From: Rhizobium sp. Leaf262
GTDB taxonomy: Bacteria; Pseudomonadota; Alphaproteobacteria; Rhizobiales; Rhizobiaceae
DNA: 64,000 nt
Assembly (NCBI RefSeq): GCF_001422245.1
Contig: NZ_LMMM01000015.1
Coordinates: 137,389-201,388 of the forward strand
Reading direction: 5' to 3'
Shown: positions 1 through 9,042 of the stretch, piece by piece
Layout of the letters: the number at the start of each line of letters is the position of its first letter
Position numbering within the stretch: the stretch's first letter is position 1
Notes under the pieces: generated by a model
Seen by the model: only the letters and a program-made list of their open reading frames with translations
Database searches by the model: none
What the model was told of the DNA's origin: nothing
Program-made: the position numbers and the translations under genes

Positions 1-348
1 GTGAAGTTCATAGATCACCATCTCTTCCCAAGGGCGACCCGCCCAGTCTCGAGATCTCCATGGATAGAGAGACAGGTCGACAACCTCGCTCGCCCCATGA
101 ACATCTTCCGGCTGATAACGGGAGGCCGGATCGGGAATCGCAAGGCCATCCGGCAAGACAAAACGATACCGTGTTCCGTGGCCCGCGCCGGGTATCTCGA
201 ACTGAAACCATCCGTCATCCGAGCGACGCATTTCGTGGCGTTCGCCACTCTCGAGATGAAGCACGACAGAGGGCTGGAGTGGCGCCCATAGCCGAAACAA
301 AGTGGCATTTGGGAGGATCAACGGGCCGAAATCAAAATGATCTGACAA
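1..348 (-). CDS. treZ: Malto-oligosyltrehalose trehalohydrolase, N-terminal part (cut by window edge)
   Basis: TreZ releases trehalose from maltooligosyl-trehalose in the cytoplasm, the second step of the TreY/TreZ route from glycogen. Only about 115 N-terminal residues are in the window and the frame runs off the left edge. The translation shows the N-terminal beta-sandwich signature: FGPLILPNATLFRLWAPL, then DGWFQFEIPGAGHGTRYRF, DPASRYQPEDVHG and PWEEMVIYELHV, where the catalytic barrel begins. No ATG fits. I chose the TTG at 348 because AGAAGG lies 7 bases upstream; another in-frame TTG is at 369 and a GTG at 408, both with poor ribosome sites. The family assignment rests on recalled sequence signatures. 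Confidence 0.8.
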   Translation of the reverse strand, partial: MSDHFDFGPLILPNATLFRLWAPLQPSVVLHLESGERHEMRRSDDGWFQFEIPGAGHGTRYRFVLPDGLAIPDPASRYQPEDVHGASEVVDLSLYPWRSRDWAGRPWEEMVIYELH

Positions 349-372
349 GTGGGTACCTTCTGATGGCAATGA

Positions 373-397
373 AGAGACGCGGTAACATCGCGTCTCT
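373..397. repeat. Perfect 9-bp inverted repeat between DUF3829 gene and treZ
   Basis: AGAGACGCG, a 7-base spacer GTAACAT, and CGCGTCTCT form a perfect hairpin. It lies after the stop codon of the DUF3829 gene and just before the treZ start in the direction of transcription. There is no U-run on either side, so it is a weak terminator candidate; an operator or an mRNA-stabilising hairpin is equally possible. Confidence 0.5.
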
Positions 398-475
398 AAC
401 TTCGTCACGAGATTATGGTTTCATCCCACTACCGCCGATTGATGTTATTTGCCGTTGCCGTCGATTACGCCAAGA

Positions 476-1396
476 TCAGTCGTTGGCAAATTCGGTGGCA
501 GACTGTGATGTCGTGACCATCATATTGTAGTCGTTGACAATCCACTGGAGGTCACCGGCAGCGCTACCTTTTCTGGCGTCGCCTTTGGTCTTTTGCAACT
601 TTTCCTGAAACTCTCTGAGCTTGCTGAGAAGCGATGCTGGGCTGGATTCGAAGACATGGAAGGAATTGGGATGGTCGGATGCATAATCATCCATCTCCCT
701 CACCGCGCCCGCATAATCCTTCAAAATCGCGTCGAACTTCGGCATGTCGACCACCGGCTTATCGGCATCCGGCAGCACATCCACAACGGCCTGCGCCTTC
801 ATCATGACGTTGCGGACATGCCAGAGCGCCTTTTTGCCTTGAGCCTTTTCGATAGCGGCGAGCTGCGCCTGATCGATGACGCGCTTTTCCTCCGTTACCA
901 GCGCGTCGGCCTCCTCGCGGGCCTTGACGTACACAGGAGCATATTCGGCGATCTTGGCATGATATTCCTTGCCGCCCTGCATCTTGTCGGATTTGTAATC
1001 CAGCCTGTCGTAATATTTGCTTGCCTTGTCGAGAACAGGAGCAAGATTTTCATAGGCCTCGATAAAACGCTGCATGGCGCTGTCGAGCGCTGGCATTTTG
1101 GGTTCTGCGGCAATCGCCTGTTGTGCCTGCGCTATCTCATCACGCACGTCGTATGGGGAATACATCCCGTAAATGATGCGTTCCTTGCCGGTTGGGCCCT
1201 TTTTCATGTCGACCCAGCTATCATATCGCTCCAGAGAGTCGGACGCCCGGATCGCACGATTGAGCAAGGACACGTAGGCATTCATCTTGCTGACCGCCGC
1301 GCCGTCGACGTCTTCATCGCTCGTCTGTGCCAGTGCCTGGAACGTCAGAAGAAGGGAAAGCAACGCTCCCCAGATCAGTTTCGTAAAGAATGTCAT
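476..1396 (-). CDS. Secreted DUF3829 (YiiG-like) protein
   Basis: A 306-residue exported protein of unknown function. Residues 1-23 form a signal peptide (charged start, hydrophobic run LIWGALLSLLLTFQ, cleavage near ALA-QT). There is no lipobox Cys, so it is probably periplasmic rather than a lipoprotein. The rest is helical and rich in Asp, Glu and Lys, with the pattern expected of DUF3829: conserved YVSLLNRAI near the mature N-terminus, a central ALxxAMQRFIEAYENLAP segment and a C-terminal FNxLVxDYN-like region (WIVNDYNMMV). AGGAAG lies 5 bases upstream of the ATG. It is transcribed toward treZ across an 80-100 base gap with a hairpin. The biochemical role is not known. Confidence 0.75.
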   Translation of the reverse strand: MTFFTKLIWGALLSLLLTFQALAQTSDEDVDGAAVSKMNAYVSLLNRAIRASDSLERYDSWVDMKKGPTGKERIIYGMYSPYDVRDEIAQAQQAIAAEPKMPALDSAMQRFIEAYENLAPVLDKASKYYDRLDYKSDKMQGGKEYHAKIAEYAPVYVKAREEADALVTEEKRVIDQAQLAAIEKAQGKKALWHVRNVMMKAQAVVDVLPDADKPVVDMPKFDAILKDYAGAVREMDDYASDHPNSFHVFESSPASLLSKLREFQEKLQKTKGDARKGSAAGDLQWIVNDYNMMVTTSQSATEFAND

Positions 1397-1588
1397 CGCG
1401 TCTTCCTGTTACGTCACAGGGCCACGCTTGGTCCACATCATCAACCCGCTGTCGACCGCATCGTGCCCTGCGCCCTCTCAGGTTGATTTTTATGACTTTT
1501 CAGACGCTGTCCGCAAGCGCGGATGACTTCCCCACACAACCAGTTTTTACCTGCTGTTTGTTGGCAAGAAGGTACTGAACGACCACGC

Positions 1589-2845
1589 CTACCGCGAGGC
1601 GGGTGCCGGGCGCGCCTTTGCCTGACGGTAAGGCTGCGGCGGATTCTTCGCGGAAATGGACTTGTAGATTTCCGCAGTTCGCAGCCCGATTGCGCTCCAG
1701 TCGTATTTGGACAAGATCCTCGACCCGTGCTGACGCGGTGCGCGAGTAACCTGATCCTTGTCCATTTCCGACTGAAGACGTTCGGAAAGCGCATGAATAT
1801 TTCCAAGCGGGAAATAGGATGTCTGTTCCAGAGCGAGACCGAGATTCGCCTCTATATCGCTGGCAAGAACTGGCAAACCATGAGCCATTGCTTCCAGAAG
1901 AGCTATGGGCATGCCCTCGTGGCTGGAGGGCAAGACGAAAAGACCGGCATTGGCAAACAGGCTGGCGAGCTTGCGTCCGGACTGAACGCCAGTGAGAACG
2001 ACACCAGGCGAAGACTTCGCCTTCGCCTCGACCTGTGAAACATAATCACTGCCCAGGTCGCCGCCGCCGACCAATACCAGCTTGGTGTCGCCGAGTTTTG
2101 CCCGGTTAAAGGCCTCGATGAGGTCGAGTTGACGCTTCTCTGCAACAAGACGGGCAACCAACAGAACGTAGCGGCCCTTCTTCAAACCAAACTCGCCCAG
2201 GACGCTGTCTTCGAGATTTTTGGTATCGACTTTCACACCATTGGGAATGAAGTGAACGGGAGCCTTGAAGTCCTTCTGCATGCGATCTGCGATATGTTTG
2301 GCAATGGCAATGCGTGCATGGGAAAAACGCATTCCAGCCCATTCGCCAAGCTGCAAGATTCTCTTTTCCAGAGAGTTCCACTTCTCACGGTCGTAATCAT
2401 AACCATGATGGGTAAAGACCACGCGCAGCCCAAGGAGTCGCGCAAGCGGAGCGACCAGCGAGGGACCCACCGCATGAATGTGAACGATGTCAGGGTTGAG
2501 GAACCGCGCTTTTACAAGAGCCAGCGCCGTATGGAAAATGGCCTCGAGCCGGGTGTTGCGCGGAGCCCAGAGCGGATGCACCGTAATCCCCCGCCACACA
2601 TAGGGCTTGGTATCCGCTACATAGTTCTTCCGGGCGAAGACATGAACATCAGCACCAAGATCGACCAGATTGGAAACGAGTTGCTCGACATGCGTCTCCA
2701 CACCGCCCTGCACGTTCGGAATGCCCCGGAGGCCGATCATGCAAATCCGCATGGAATCCAGCATCCGGCTTTCCCCATGCCTTGAGCGGACACTTTCTGC
2801 AACTTCCGGTGATGCTTCGGATACTGGCATAGGGACGTGACTCAT
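1589..2845 (-). CDS. Glycosyltransferase family 4 (GT-B fold)
   Basis: A cytoplasmic-face sugar transferase of 418 residues that presumably adds one residue to a lipid-linked polysaccharide repeat unit. The N-terminal domain starts at about residue 32 with MRICMIGLRGIPNVQGGVE, the Gly-rich loop of GT4 enzymes. The C-terminal domain carries LLVARLVAEKRQLDLIEAF and the nucleotide-sugar EX7E motif in HEGMPIALLEA. A 31-residue N-terminal extension precedes the usual family start, but AGGAG lies 6 bases before the ATG at 2845, which supports the longer start. It begins the polysaccharide cluster and reads away from the divergent methyltransferase gene. Donor and acceptor cannot be told from sequence. 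Confidence 0.85.
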   Translation of the reverse strand: MSHVPMPVSEASPEVAESVRSRHGESRMLDSMRICMIGLRGIPNVQGGVETHVEQLVSNLVDLGADVHVFARKNYVADTKPYVWRGITVHPLWAPRNTRLEAIFHTALALVKARFLNPDIVHIHAVGPSLVAPLARLLGLRVVFTHHGYDYDREKWNSLEKRILQLGEWAGMRFSHARIAIAKHIADRMQKDFKAPVHFIPNGVKVDTKNLEDSVLGEFGLKKGRYVLLVARLVAEKRQLDLIEAFNRAKLGDTKLVLVGGGDLGSDYVSQVEAKAKSSPGVVLTGVQSGRKLASLFANAGLFVLPSSHEGMPIALLEAMAHGLPVLASDIEANLGLALEQTSYFPLGNIHALSERLQSEMDKDQVTRAPRQHGSRILSKYDWSAIGLRTAEIYKSISAKNPPQPYRQAKARPAPASR

Positions 2846-3225
2846 CGGGCGCTCCTAATTCATATTAGAACATTAGGATATAATAAACTAATTCGGAGCG
2901 GTGGCTAGTGGTTTAGTGTAGGGAAACAGCGTGTCTCGCTACATAGTAAACGCCGCAGTTGAACGGGTGAGAAGACACTGATTCCTGATCGTCTTCTGGT
3001 AGCTAAAATCTATACCCATGGTTGGCATTTGGCTTCTGTAAAATTTTAGGGATAAGCATTTGGGTCACGGCAGGACTGACCGCAAAACCACAATTCGCTC
3101 TTAGGTCACGGGCAAATTATTGCCATTGCAGTAAATGCTAAAATAAACAATTACCTATAGCGTGTCGCTCATCCGATCTCATTGGAACGCGGATGAGTTG
3201 AATTATACAGCGCACGGATTTGCAC
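2846..3225. other. 380-bp divergent intergenic region with direct repeats
   Basis: This AT-rich stretch separates the divergent GT4 and methyltransferase genes and must hold both promoters. Two exact copies of GGTCACGG, at 3063-3070 and 3104-3111, are 41 bp apart, close to four helical turns. Near the GT4 start there are repeated CTAATTC elements inside an A/T-only run. I could not assign convincing -35/-10 pairs. No reading frame here looks coding. Confidence 0.5.
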
Positions 3226-4101
3226 ATGCTTCACTCGGTCAGAAACCTTTTTTTCAAAGTCGTAGGCGCGCTCATATTGTTCTGCGTGTGGGCAAAGCAT
3301 CGCCTCATGGGATACCGCAAACCGAATACCGTTTCTGCGGACGACGAAGAGGCACGGATTGCATATGTGCATGACGTCATGCAGTCATGGCTCAAATTTC
3401 TGCCCGCCGATGTTTCAGTCGAAGGTCGATCCGTGCTGGAACTCGGGCCGGGGTCTTCGCTCGCCACGGGCACGCTTCTTCTGTCGCAGGGTGCAAAATC
3501 CTACCTCGCTGTCGATGCATTTCCCTTGGCGGCACACGAGACCGAAGCCTTCCGGCAGGAGGTGCTTGCCCGTTTGACGTCTGCATCAGACAGAAGTTCG
3601 GCAATGCCTCAGGCATCATCTGCGGGTACAGGTCATGATTTCGATTACCGGGTTGATGCCGGCTTTGACATTCCCGCCATCTGCCGCGGCCAATCATTCG
3701 ATCTCATTTTCAGTTGCGCTGCCTTCGAGCATTTTGATGCGATAGAAAAGACCATCGATGGTCTCAGCAAGGTTGCGAAATCCGGTTGCGTCAGCCTTCA
3801 TATCGTTGATCTGCAAACCCATACCAACCTTATTCGCGAGCGAGACCCCAACAATATCTACCGCTTCTCGTCATGGTTTTATCGGATGCTGTGGTTCCCG
3901 GGTCAGCCGAACAGAAAAAGACCGTCAGACTACGTGAGGGCATTCGAGCGAAATGGCTGGGTGGATATAAAGGTGATCCCCGCAAAAGAGATCGACGAGA
4001 GCCTCCGCCCGAAACTGACCTCAGGTCTTGCGCGCTCGTTCATGCATGACACGGCGGACATGCACATCCTCGATGCCGTCATTATCAGTCGCTATCCTTG
4101 A
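3226..4101 (+). CDS. Class I SAM-dependent methyltransferase
   Basis: A 291-residue protein with a short hydrophobic N-terminal stretch (about residues 8-24), then a Rossmann methyltransferase domain. Motif I is VLELGPGSSLATG near residue 72, followed by the acidic YLAVDAF loop. FDLIFSCAAFEHFDAIE is the motif IV region typical of methyltransferase family 11/12 proteins. The gene stands alone on the plus strand inside the polysaccharide cluster and converges with the next GT4 gene (10-base gap), so modification of a sugar residue is a reasonable guess. The ATG at 3226 was preferred over an in-frame TTG six bases earlier. Substrate unknown. Confidence 0.8.
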   Translation: MLHSVRNLFFKVVGALILFCVWAKHRLMGYRKPNTVSADDEEARIAYVHDVMQSWLKFLPADVSVEGRSVLELGPGSSLATGTLLLSQGAKSYLAVDAFPLAAHETEAFRQEVLARLTSASDRSSAMPQASSAGTGHDFDYRVDAGFDIPAICRGQSFDLIFSCAAFEHFDAIEKTIDGLSKVAKSGCVSLHIVDLQTHTNLIRERDPNNIYRFSSWFYRMLWFPGQPNRKRPSDYVRAFERNGWVDIKVIPAKEIDESLRPKLTSGLARSFMHDTADMHILDAVIISRYP

Positions 4102-4111
4102 ATGTCGACGA

Positions 4112-5347
4112 TTAGAACGTTGCGCCGAGTTGATGGTAGAGTTGCGTGGTTCGCTCGAGATAGGCGCGTTGGGAGAACTCTTGCTGGACCCAGACCCGCC
4201 CCGCCTGCCCCATGTCGCTGCGATCTTGCGCAGACAGACCGTCCATTGCGGTCAATACTCTTGCAAGATCGTCAGGGTCTGACGGACGTGCCGTCATGCC
4301 CGTGATGTTTTCCTTGATCAACTCTGGAATGCCGCCAATATTCGCACCGATCACCGGTCGGCCAAGTGCATAGGCCTCGAGCAGGCTGACGGGAGCATTC
4401 TCGTACCATTCTGATGGCAGAACCAATGCTTTTGCCCCGGCAATGGCCTCATGCAGTTGCGTTCCCGTCAGATACCCCAGGAACTCCACATCTGCGCCGC
4501 TCTGCTGTGCAAGAGCCCGCAGAGGAGCTTCCTCGGGCCCGGTTCCGGCAATGTGAAGCCGCTGGCCGGAAAGCGCTGCGGCTCGGATCAGGGTACCAAT
4601 GCCTTTTTCCGGCGCAAGCCGCCCGGCAAACAGAAAGTAATCACCCTCCGCGACCATGAAAGGCCGGTCGAATATCGCCTGTTCAACGAAATTTGGAATA
4701 TAGGCAAGCTGGTCTTCCGCCCATCCCCATTCTGCAAGCTTGGCCCCATAAAAACGACTGGGCACGACGATCTTGTCGATATATCGCCTGTAGAGGCCAA
4801 GGGCCCGGTGCACCGCTGTCTCGACCATGACCAACCCGCTGAGCGGTATCGACTGCTTCATGCAGCGATTGAGGAGGACATTGTATATTCTGCCCCCTCT
4901 GCATTTTTCGCATATTCCCTGTGGAGACAGCATTTTATAGGCGGGACAGGCAAGCTTTAGATCATGCGCGGTGAGAACCGTTGGAATGCCCTTTTGCTTC
5001 AAAAGAGGGAATATCGATGGGGAAATGTGGTGATACAGGTTGTGCGCATGCGCGACATCCGGCCTGACGGCGTCGATCAGAGCGTTCAAATGTGTCCGCG
5101 CCTTGCGTGAATAGATCACTTCGACACTATGCCCGACTTTCGTCGCCAGACTGCTTTGACGGCCAAACTCAATTTCCGGAACAAAGTAGGGCGACCATTC
5201 GGATTGCAGATTATTCGGATGCTGCATTGAAAACGGCACTGCACGCCATCCCGCACGCTCAAACATATCCAACTGGTCGAGAAAGATGGCTTCGGCACCA
5301 CCTCTGCGGTAGAAATAGTTGTTGATCGCAAGCAAGGTGCCACTCAT
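4112..5347 (-). CDS. Glycosyltransferase family 4
   Basis: A 411-residue GT-B glycosyltransferase, last gene of the gumC-wzy-deacetylase-GT operon. The N-terminal domain has LAINNYFYRRGGAEAIFLD, a GT4 acceptor-side loop; the middle has YHHISPSIFPLLKQKGIPTVLTAHD. The C-terminal nucleotide-sugar domain has YFLFAGRLAPEKGIGTLI and the EX7E motif ENAPVSLLEA, then GRPVIGANIGGIPELI. AGGAGAG lies 7 bases before the ATG. It begins 12 bases after the deacetylase stop, so the two are co-transcribed. The cluster of Cys residues near residue 140 (CEKCRGG) is common in this GT4 subgroup. Sugar specificity cannot be inferred. Confidence 0.85.
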   Translation of the reverse strand: MSGTLLAINNYFYRRGGAEAIFLDQLDMFERAGWRAVPFSMQHPNNLQSEWSPYFVPEIEFGRQSSLATKVGHSVEVIYSRKARTHLNALIDAVRPDVAHAHNLYHHISPSIFPLLKQKGIPTVLTAHDLKLACPAYKMLSPQGICEKCRGGRIYNVLLNRCMKQSIPLSGLVMVETAVHRALGLYRRYIDKIVVPSRFYGAKLAEWGWAEDQLAYIPNFVEQAIFDRPFMVAEGDYFLFAGRLAPEKGIGTLIRAAALSGQRLHIAGTGPEEAPLRALAQQSGADVEFLGYLTGTQLHEAIAGAKALVLPSEWYENAPVSLLEAYALGRPVIGANIGGIPELIKENITGMTARPSDPDDLARVLTAMDGLSAQDRSDMGQAGRVWVQQEFSQRAYLERTTQLYHQLGATF

Positions 5348-5359
5348 CGTACCGCTCTC

Positions 5360-6130
5360 CTATGCATCGAGATGGCGCAGCGCATCCCGCACCGGCAGCA
5401 CAAGGCAGTTTTTCGCAATCGCGTATTCGACCAGCATCGAAAATGTGTCAGGGCGGCAGCCATAGGACGTGGGTTGATCGCTGACGTCGTGGGTAAAAAA
5501 GATTAGCCAGCCGGGGTCAGCGACCACCGCGTCGATCTCTGCTGTCAGGGCTGAAGCATCACTTTCGGGCTGGCGGATTTCCATGCCCCAGAGGTAGGAA
5601 CGATTGACGGTGCCGCGGTTGATGCGATCTCCGCCCCCACGCGCTGTATCATATCGCTTCGCAAACAAATGCCGGTGCCGCAAAGAAGCGCGATTGTATG
5701 GGAAGGCGAAATTGCGCGAGGTCGCGTTCGGCTCGAACGTGTCGAGCAATGCATCGTTTTTGTTCAGATCGTCCTCAAGCTCGATGCCACTCAAGCGATG
5801 AACTGCCTCATGCGAAAAGGTGTGGCATCCGATCTCATGTCCGGAAAGAGCAAGATTGCGACAGCCCTGTGCAGAAATCAGCTGCCTGTCAGGCTCGATT
5901 TTGCCGAGCAGTCCACCCGCGATGTAGAACGTTCCTCTCACACCGTTTTCTTCAAGAATTCTTGCCCCGGCAGAATGGGCAGTCTCCGGTACATCGTCGA
6001 ACGTGAAGGAGACGATGGGGCGAGAGCATTGAACGTTCAGCGTCGAGGCGGGGAAGGCACGGACAGCCCGTTCTACAAGACGCTCACGAATGTAACTGAA
6101 TTTCGACGCGATTTTAGATGGGGATGGCAC
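5360..6130 (-). CDS. Polysaccharide deacetylase (NodB homology domain)
   Basis: A 256-residue carbohydrate esterase family 4-type enzyme that would remove N- or O-acetyl groups from a sugar of the polysaccharide. The metal-binding motifs are visible: TFDD in VSFTFDDVPETAHS near residue 43, H-x3-H in CHTFSHEAVH, the FAFPYN motif 3, and FTHDV at the end of the domain. There is no signal peptide, so it probably acts in the cytoplasm. The ATG lies inside the 3' end of the polymerase gene (17-base overlap), indicating coupled translation, and the next GT4 gene follows after 12 bases. Confidence 0.85.
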   Translation of the reverse strand: MPSPSKIASKFSYIRERLVERAVRAFPASTLNVQCSRPIVSFTFDDVPETAHSAGARILEENGVRGTFYIAGGLLGKIEPDRQLISAQGCRNLALSGHEIGCHTFSHEAVHRLSGIELEDDLNKNDALLDTFEPNATSRNFAFPYNRASLRHRHLFAKRYDTARGGGDRINRGTVNRSYLWGMEIRQPESDASALTAEIDAVVADPGWLIFFTHDVSDQPTSYGCRPDTFSMLVEYAIAKNCLVLPVRDALRHLDA

Positions 6131-7448
6131 GGCGATCCTCCCATTGCACGTTTCGGTCCTCCACGAGGCTCATGCGTGATTGCATTTCCAGTCCGAAAAT
6201 GGAGACCAGCATGAAGAAGCAGATGGGACTACCGCTCTGGAAAAAGATGACCTCGAGGCAGCCAGCATAGATGACATAGAGCCAGACACGCATGAACAAT
6301 CGCGACAGGTGCGGACTGTTGGGCGATTGCCCAAGCCGCCCTACCGCCCTAAGCGGCACGAAAATCACGAGCGCAATGGTCAGGAGGAAGCCAGGAATAC
6401 CCGTCGTCAGCAATGCATCCACATAGGCATTATGGCCGTTGAAAGCCTTGACCGCCCAGGTTTCCAACCCCGCCGAACTCTGCGTGATATCGGCGGTCTG
6501 CCAGAAACCCTGAAAGCCGTATCCAAGAATGGGGGACTGGGCGATCGCGTCAAAGGCGATCTTCCATATGTCTGTTCTGTTGGTGAATGTCGGATCGACA
6601 CCCAGGCTGGCAATAAGACCTCGAAAACCCTCCGACAGCGCCGCGCCAAGGGCCAGCAGATTGAAAGCCGCGATGCCACCCACCGCAATCGGCCATCTGC
6701 TCCAGCGAAATTTCTCGAAAATCCATTGCAGGATCAGAATTAGGGGCAACATCGCCGTAGACGATTTGCCGCCTGTATGAATGAGGAAGAAGACCGACAG
6801 AACAATGATCGCCACTCCGCTTCTTTTCCAGCCGACACTTCGCAGATAAAGCCCGAAGAAGGTCGCCATCAACATAACGGCTGCGGCGAGGTTCTTGTGG
6901 GAGTATTGACCCCGCCAGAAGCCCGCATTCATGGGCTCGATCAATTCCGTCGGTTGATGGATCGACAGCATTGGCAAAAAGAGAACGCCGAAATATGCCA
7001 TTCCGAGTGTGATCGCAGTGCCATAAAGCAAAAGCCTTGAAAACTGCTGCTCGGAACGTGGCAACAACAGAAACATGCCCGCATTGGCGCAGGTCAAGAT
7101 CGCCAGAATGGTTCTCTTGATCGCATCCATCGGGTAATTGGAAAAAGCGGACGAGATCAAAAACCAGGAAAACAGCGCGATGACGAGAAACTGTGGCCTG
7201 CAGATTTGCGACCGCAAAGGATGTGTCATCGCCGAGTAGACTGTCAGCAGCGTCAGAGCCAGAAACGTGATCTGGTTCAGCGCATTCGAGCCACCGGTCG
7301 CGTTGGAACCGCCCGCCTCGATCTGAACGAGATCCACGAAGGGGTTGGTCGTGATCCAGAAGAACAGGAACACACCCAAGAAGACGACGGGTCTGACCCT
7401 GTCGTGAAATGCGGTTCCGTTCCCCCTGCCCTTCGCGACTGCCTCCAT
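6114..7448 (-). CDS. O-antigen ligase/Wzy-like polysaccharide polymerase
   Basis: A 444-residue inner-membrane protein with roughly ten to twelve hydrophobic segments. The large periplasmic loop between about residues 290 and 340 carries the Wzy_C-type pattern ILGYGFQGFW and FNGHNAYVDALLTTGIPG (the conserved H of the O-antigen ligase family). In a Wzy-dependent pathway it would join lipid-linked repeat units in the periplasm. Its ATG shares one base with the TGA of the upstream gumC-like gene (TGATG), a strong sign of an operon with the chain-length partner. Polymerase fits better than ligase because Wzx- and Wzz-type genes are adjacent. Confidence 0.8.
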   Translation of the reverse strand: MEAVAKGRGNGTAFHDRVRPVVFLGVFLFFWITTNPFVDLVQIEAGGSNATGGSNALNQITFLALTLLTVYSAMTHPLRSQICRPQFLVIALFSWFLISSAFSNYPMDAIKRTILAILTCANAGMFLLLPRSEQQFSRLLLYGTAITLGMAYFGVLFLPMLSIHQPTELIEPMNAGFWRGQYSHKNLAAAVMLMATFFGLYLRSVGWKRSGVAIIVLSVFFLIHTGGKSSTAMLPLILILQWIFEKFRWSRWPIAVGGIAAFNLLALGAALSEGFRGLIASLGVDPTFTNRTDIWKIAFDAIAQSPILGYGFQGFWQTADITQSSAGLETWAVKAFNGHNAYVDALLTTGIPGFLLTIALVIFVPLRAVGRLGQSPNSPHLSRLFMRVWLYVIYAGCLEVIFFQSGSPICFFMLVSIFGLEMQSRMSLVEDRNVQWEDRRAIPI

Positions 7449-8917
7449 CAGCTCGCCCGCTCAAAGCGCCAATTGTTATCGCGCAGAACCGCGTATAGCC
7501 GGATCGCGAGAACGCAGACGATGCCCAGGACCAAGCCGGCCAGAAGGCCGCCTATGGCAAGAAGAAGTGTCGGAGGGGGCCAGCTGCGCTTTTCCGGTGG
7601 GAATGGGTCCGTAACGATGCGCAGATTGGAAACACTGATCTGCTGCTGCTCGCTGGTTTCTCCTACCCGTTTGAGGAAGGTATCGTAGAGCGCCGACTTT
7701 GCCTGGCTGTTACGCTCCAGTTCCTGCAACTCGACCTGCGCCGTGTCATCTGTCGAAACGCGCTTCTGCGCTTCATCGAGCTGGGTACGCAAGGTCGTGA
7801 CAGAGTTTTCCGCCTGATCCAGATCCACCTGGATTGCCTGCAGCGACCTTTCTGTTTCCCGCGCCATTTCGGTCCGCAACGTACCGAGCTGGGCGCGCGT
7901 GCTGACCAGCTTGGGGTAACGTGCGCCATAGGTCAGCGCCAGTTCTTCATATTGCTGTTTGAGGACGCTGTACTGGGACCGCAGGCTGATAAGCGTCGGC
8001 GAGTCCAGCGTATCGGCGGGTACGACGCCATCTGTACCGGGCTGACTCAATCTCCGATACCGGGCCTGAACGTCTGCCAGACGCTGCGAGGCAGCGTTCA
8101 GCAGCGTATTCAACTGGGAGACACTCTGAATATTCACTGACCCCGTTCCGCCGAGATTTTGCAGATTATTATCCTGACGGAATTTCACGACCGCACTTGC
8201 GGCCTGACTGGCCGCCTCGCGCAACTCTTCAAGACGGTTGGACAGGGCCGCGCTTGCGCTTTTCGCCAGATCGGTTTGTGTTGCCTCCAACTCCTCTCTG
8301 AAGGACTGCGCCAGTGTGGACAAAACCTCGACCGAGCGCCCTGCATCGCGTGTCCACAGGCTGATAGAAACCAGATAGGTGCCGCCCTGGCGGGCTACTT
8401 TGATACGTTTGGCAAGGTTTCTCATGGCAACGACCGTACCGTCTTCGACCGATACGGGGCGCTGCGGTCTCAACCAGTCGAACAAACCTTCCTGCGTTTC
8501 CGCAGCCGAATTGAACTCGGGAACATTCTGAAGATTTTCCTGCTCCACGGTTCTTCGCAGAACATTCCCGGACGTGATCAGCAGCAGTTTGCTGGAAATA
8601 TCCAGGATTTGCGCATCACTTTGGATGTTGGGCGTCGTCAACTCGTTGGGAACCACCTGCCCCGTAGGCGGTGGCAACAGAATGTCCATGCTGGACGTAT
8701 AGCGAGGCTTGACGGACAGGGCAAAAGCCACGCCGAGCGCACCACCCAAAAGTGCAAAAACAGCGATATAGAGCACGCCGCGGCGCAACCATTCCAACAG
8801 CTTTGCAGCTGAAATCAAGGGATCGGCAGGTGTGGAACCACGCGGATGATCAGTCGCGCGGGGCGACTTTTCCTCGAAAACGGGCCTGGTCCGTTTTTCG
8901 GCTCGGTACTCATACAT
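7448..8917 (-). CDS. GumC/Wzz-type polysaccharide co-polymerase without kinase domain
   Basis: A 489-residue inner-membrane chain-length/export protein. The order is a cytoplasmic N-terminus of about 45 residues, TM1 (about 48-70), a Wzz head domain starting RYTSSMDILLPPP, long coiled coils (about 220-420), then the proline-rich motif PFPPEKRSWPPP and TM2 (about 455-478), with a short tail. There is no Walker box or Tyr-rich tail, so it lacks the BY-kinase of Wzc; no separate kinase is in the window. It is the first gene of the four-gene minus-strand operon and is divergent from the flippase gene over 125 bp. The ATG at 8917 has no clear ribosome site, so the start is less certain than the identity. 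Confidence 0.85.
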   Translation of the reverse strand: MYEYRAEKRTRPVFEEKSPRATDHPRGSTPADPLISAAKLLEWLRRGVLYIAVFALLGGALGVAFALSVKPRYTSSMDILLPPPTGQVVPNELTTPNIQSDAQILDISSKLLLITSGNVLRRTVEQENLQNVPEFNSAAETQEGLFDWLRPQRPVSVEDGTVVAMRNLAKRIKVARQGGTYLVSISLWTRDAGRSVEVLSTLAQSFREELEATQTDLAKSASAALSNRLEELREAASQAASAVVKFRQDNNLQNLGGTGSVNIQSVSQLNTLLNAASQRLADVQARYRRLSQPGTDGVVPADTLDSPTLISLRSQYSVLKQQYEELALTYGARYPKLVSTRAQLGTLRTEMARETERSLQAIQVDLDQAENSVTTLRTQLDEAQKRVSTDDTAQVELQELERNSQAKSALYDTFLKRVGETSEQQQISVSNLRIVTDPFPPEKRSWPPPTLLLAIGGLLAGLVLGIVCVLAIRLYAVLRDNNWRFERAS

Positions 8918-9042
8918 GCGTGACTGAAGCCTCTATATCAATCAAAAGGAAACATATTCAGTATATACGATCTTACTAAATCACATAGCCCGCTGACAAA
9001 TGGTTTACAGATGGTCCATTTTTGCGGCATGGAGATAAGAAC

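Noticed and set aside
60-530. Plus-strand open frame of 156 codons
   Set aside because: It lies opposite the treZ start and the intergenic hairpin, has low-complexity charged composition, and has no family features, while the minus strand clearly encodes the TreZ N-terminus.
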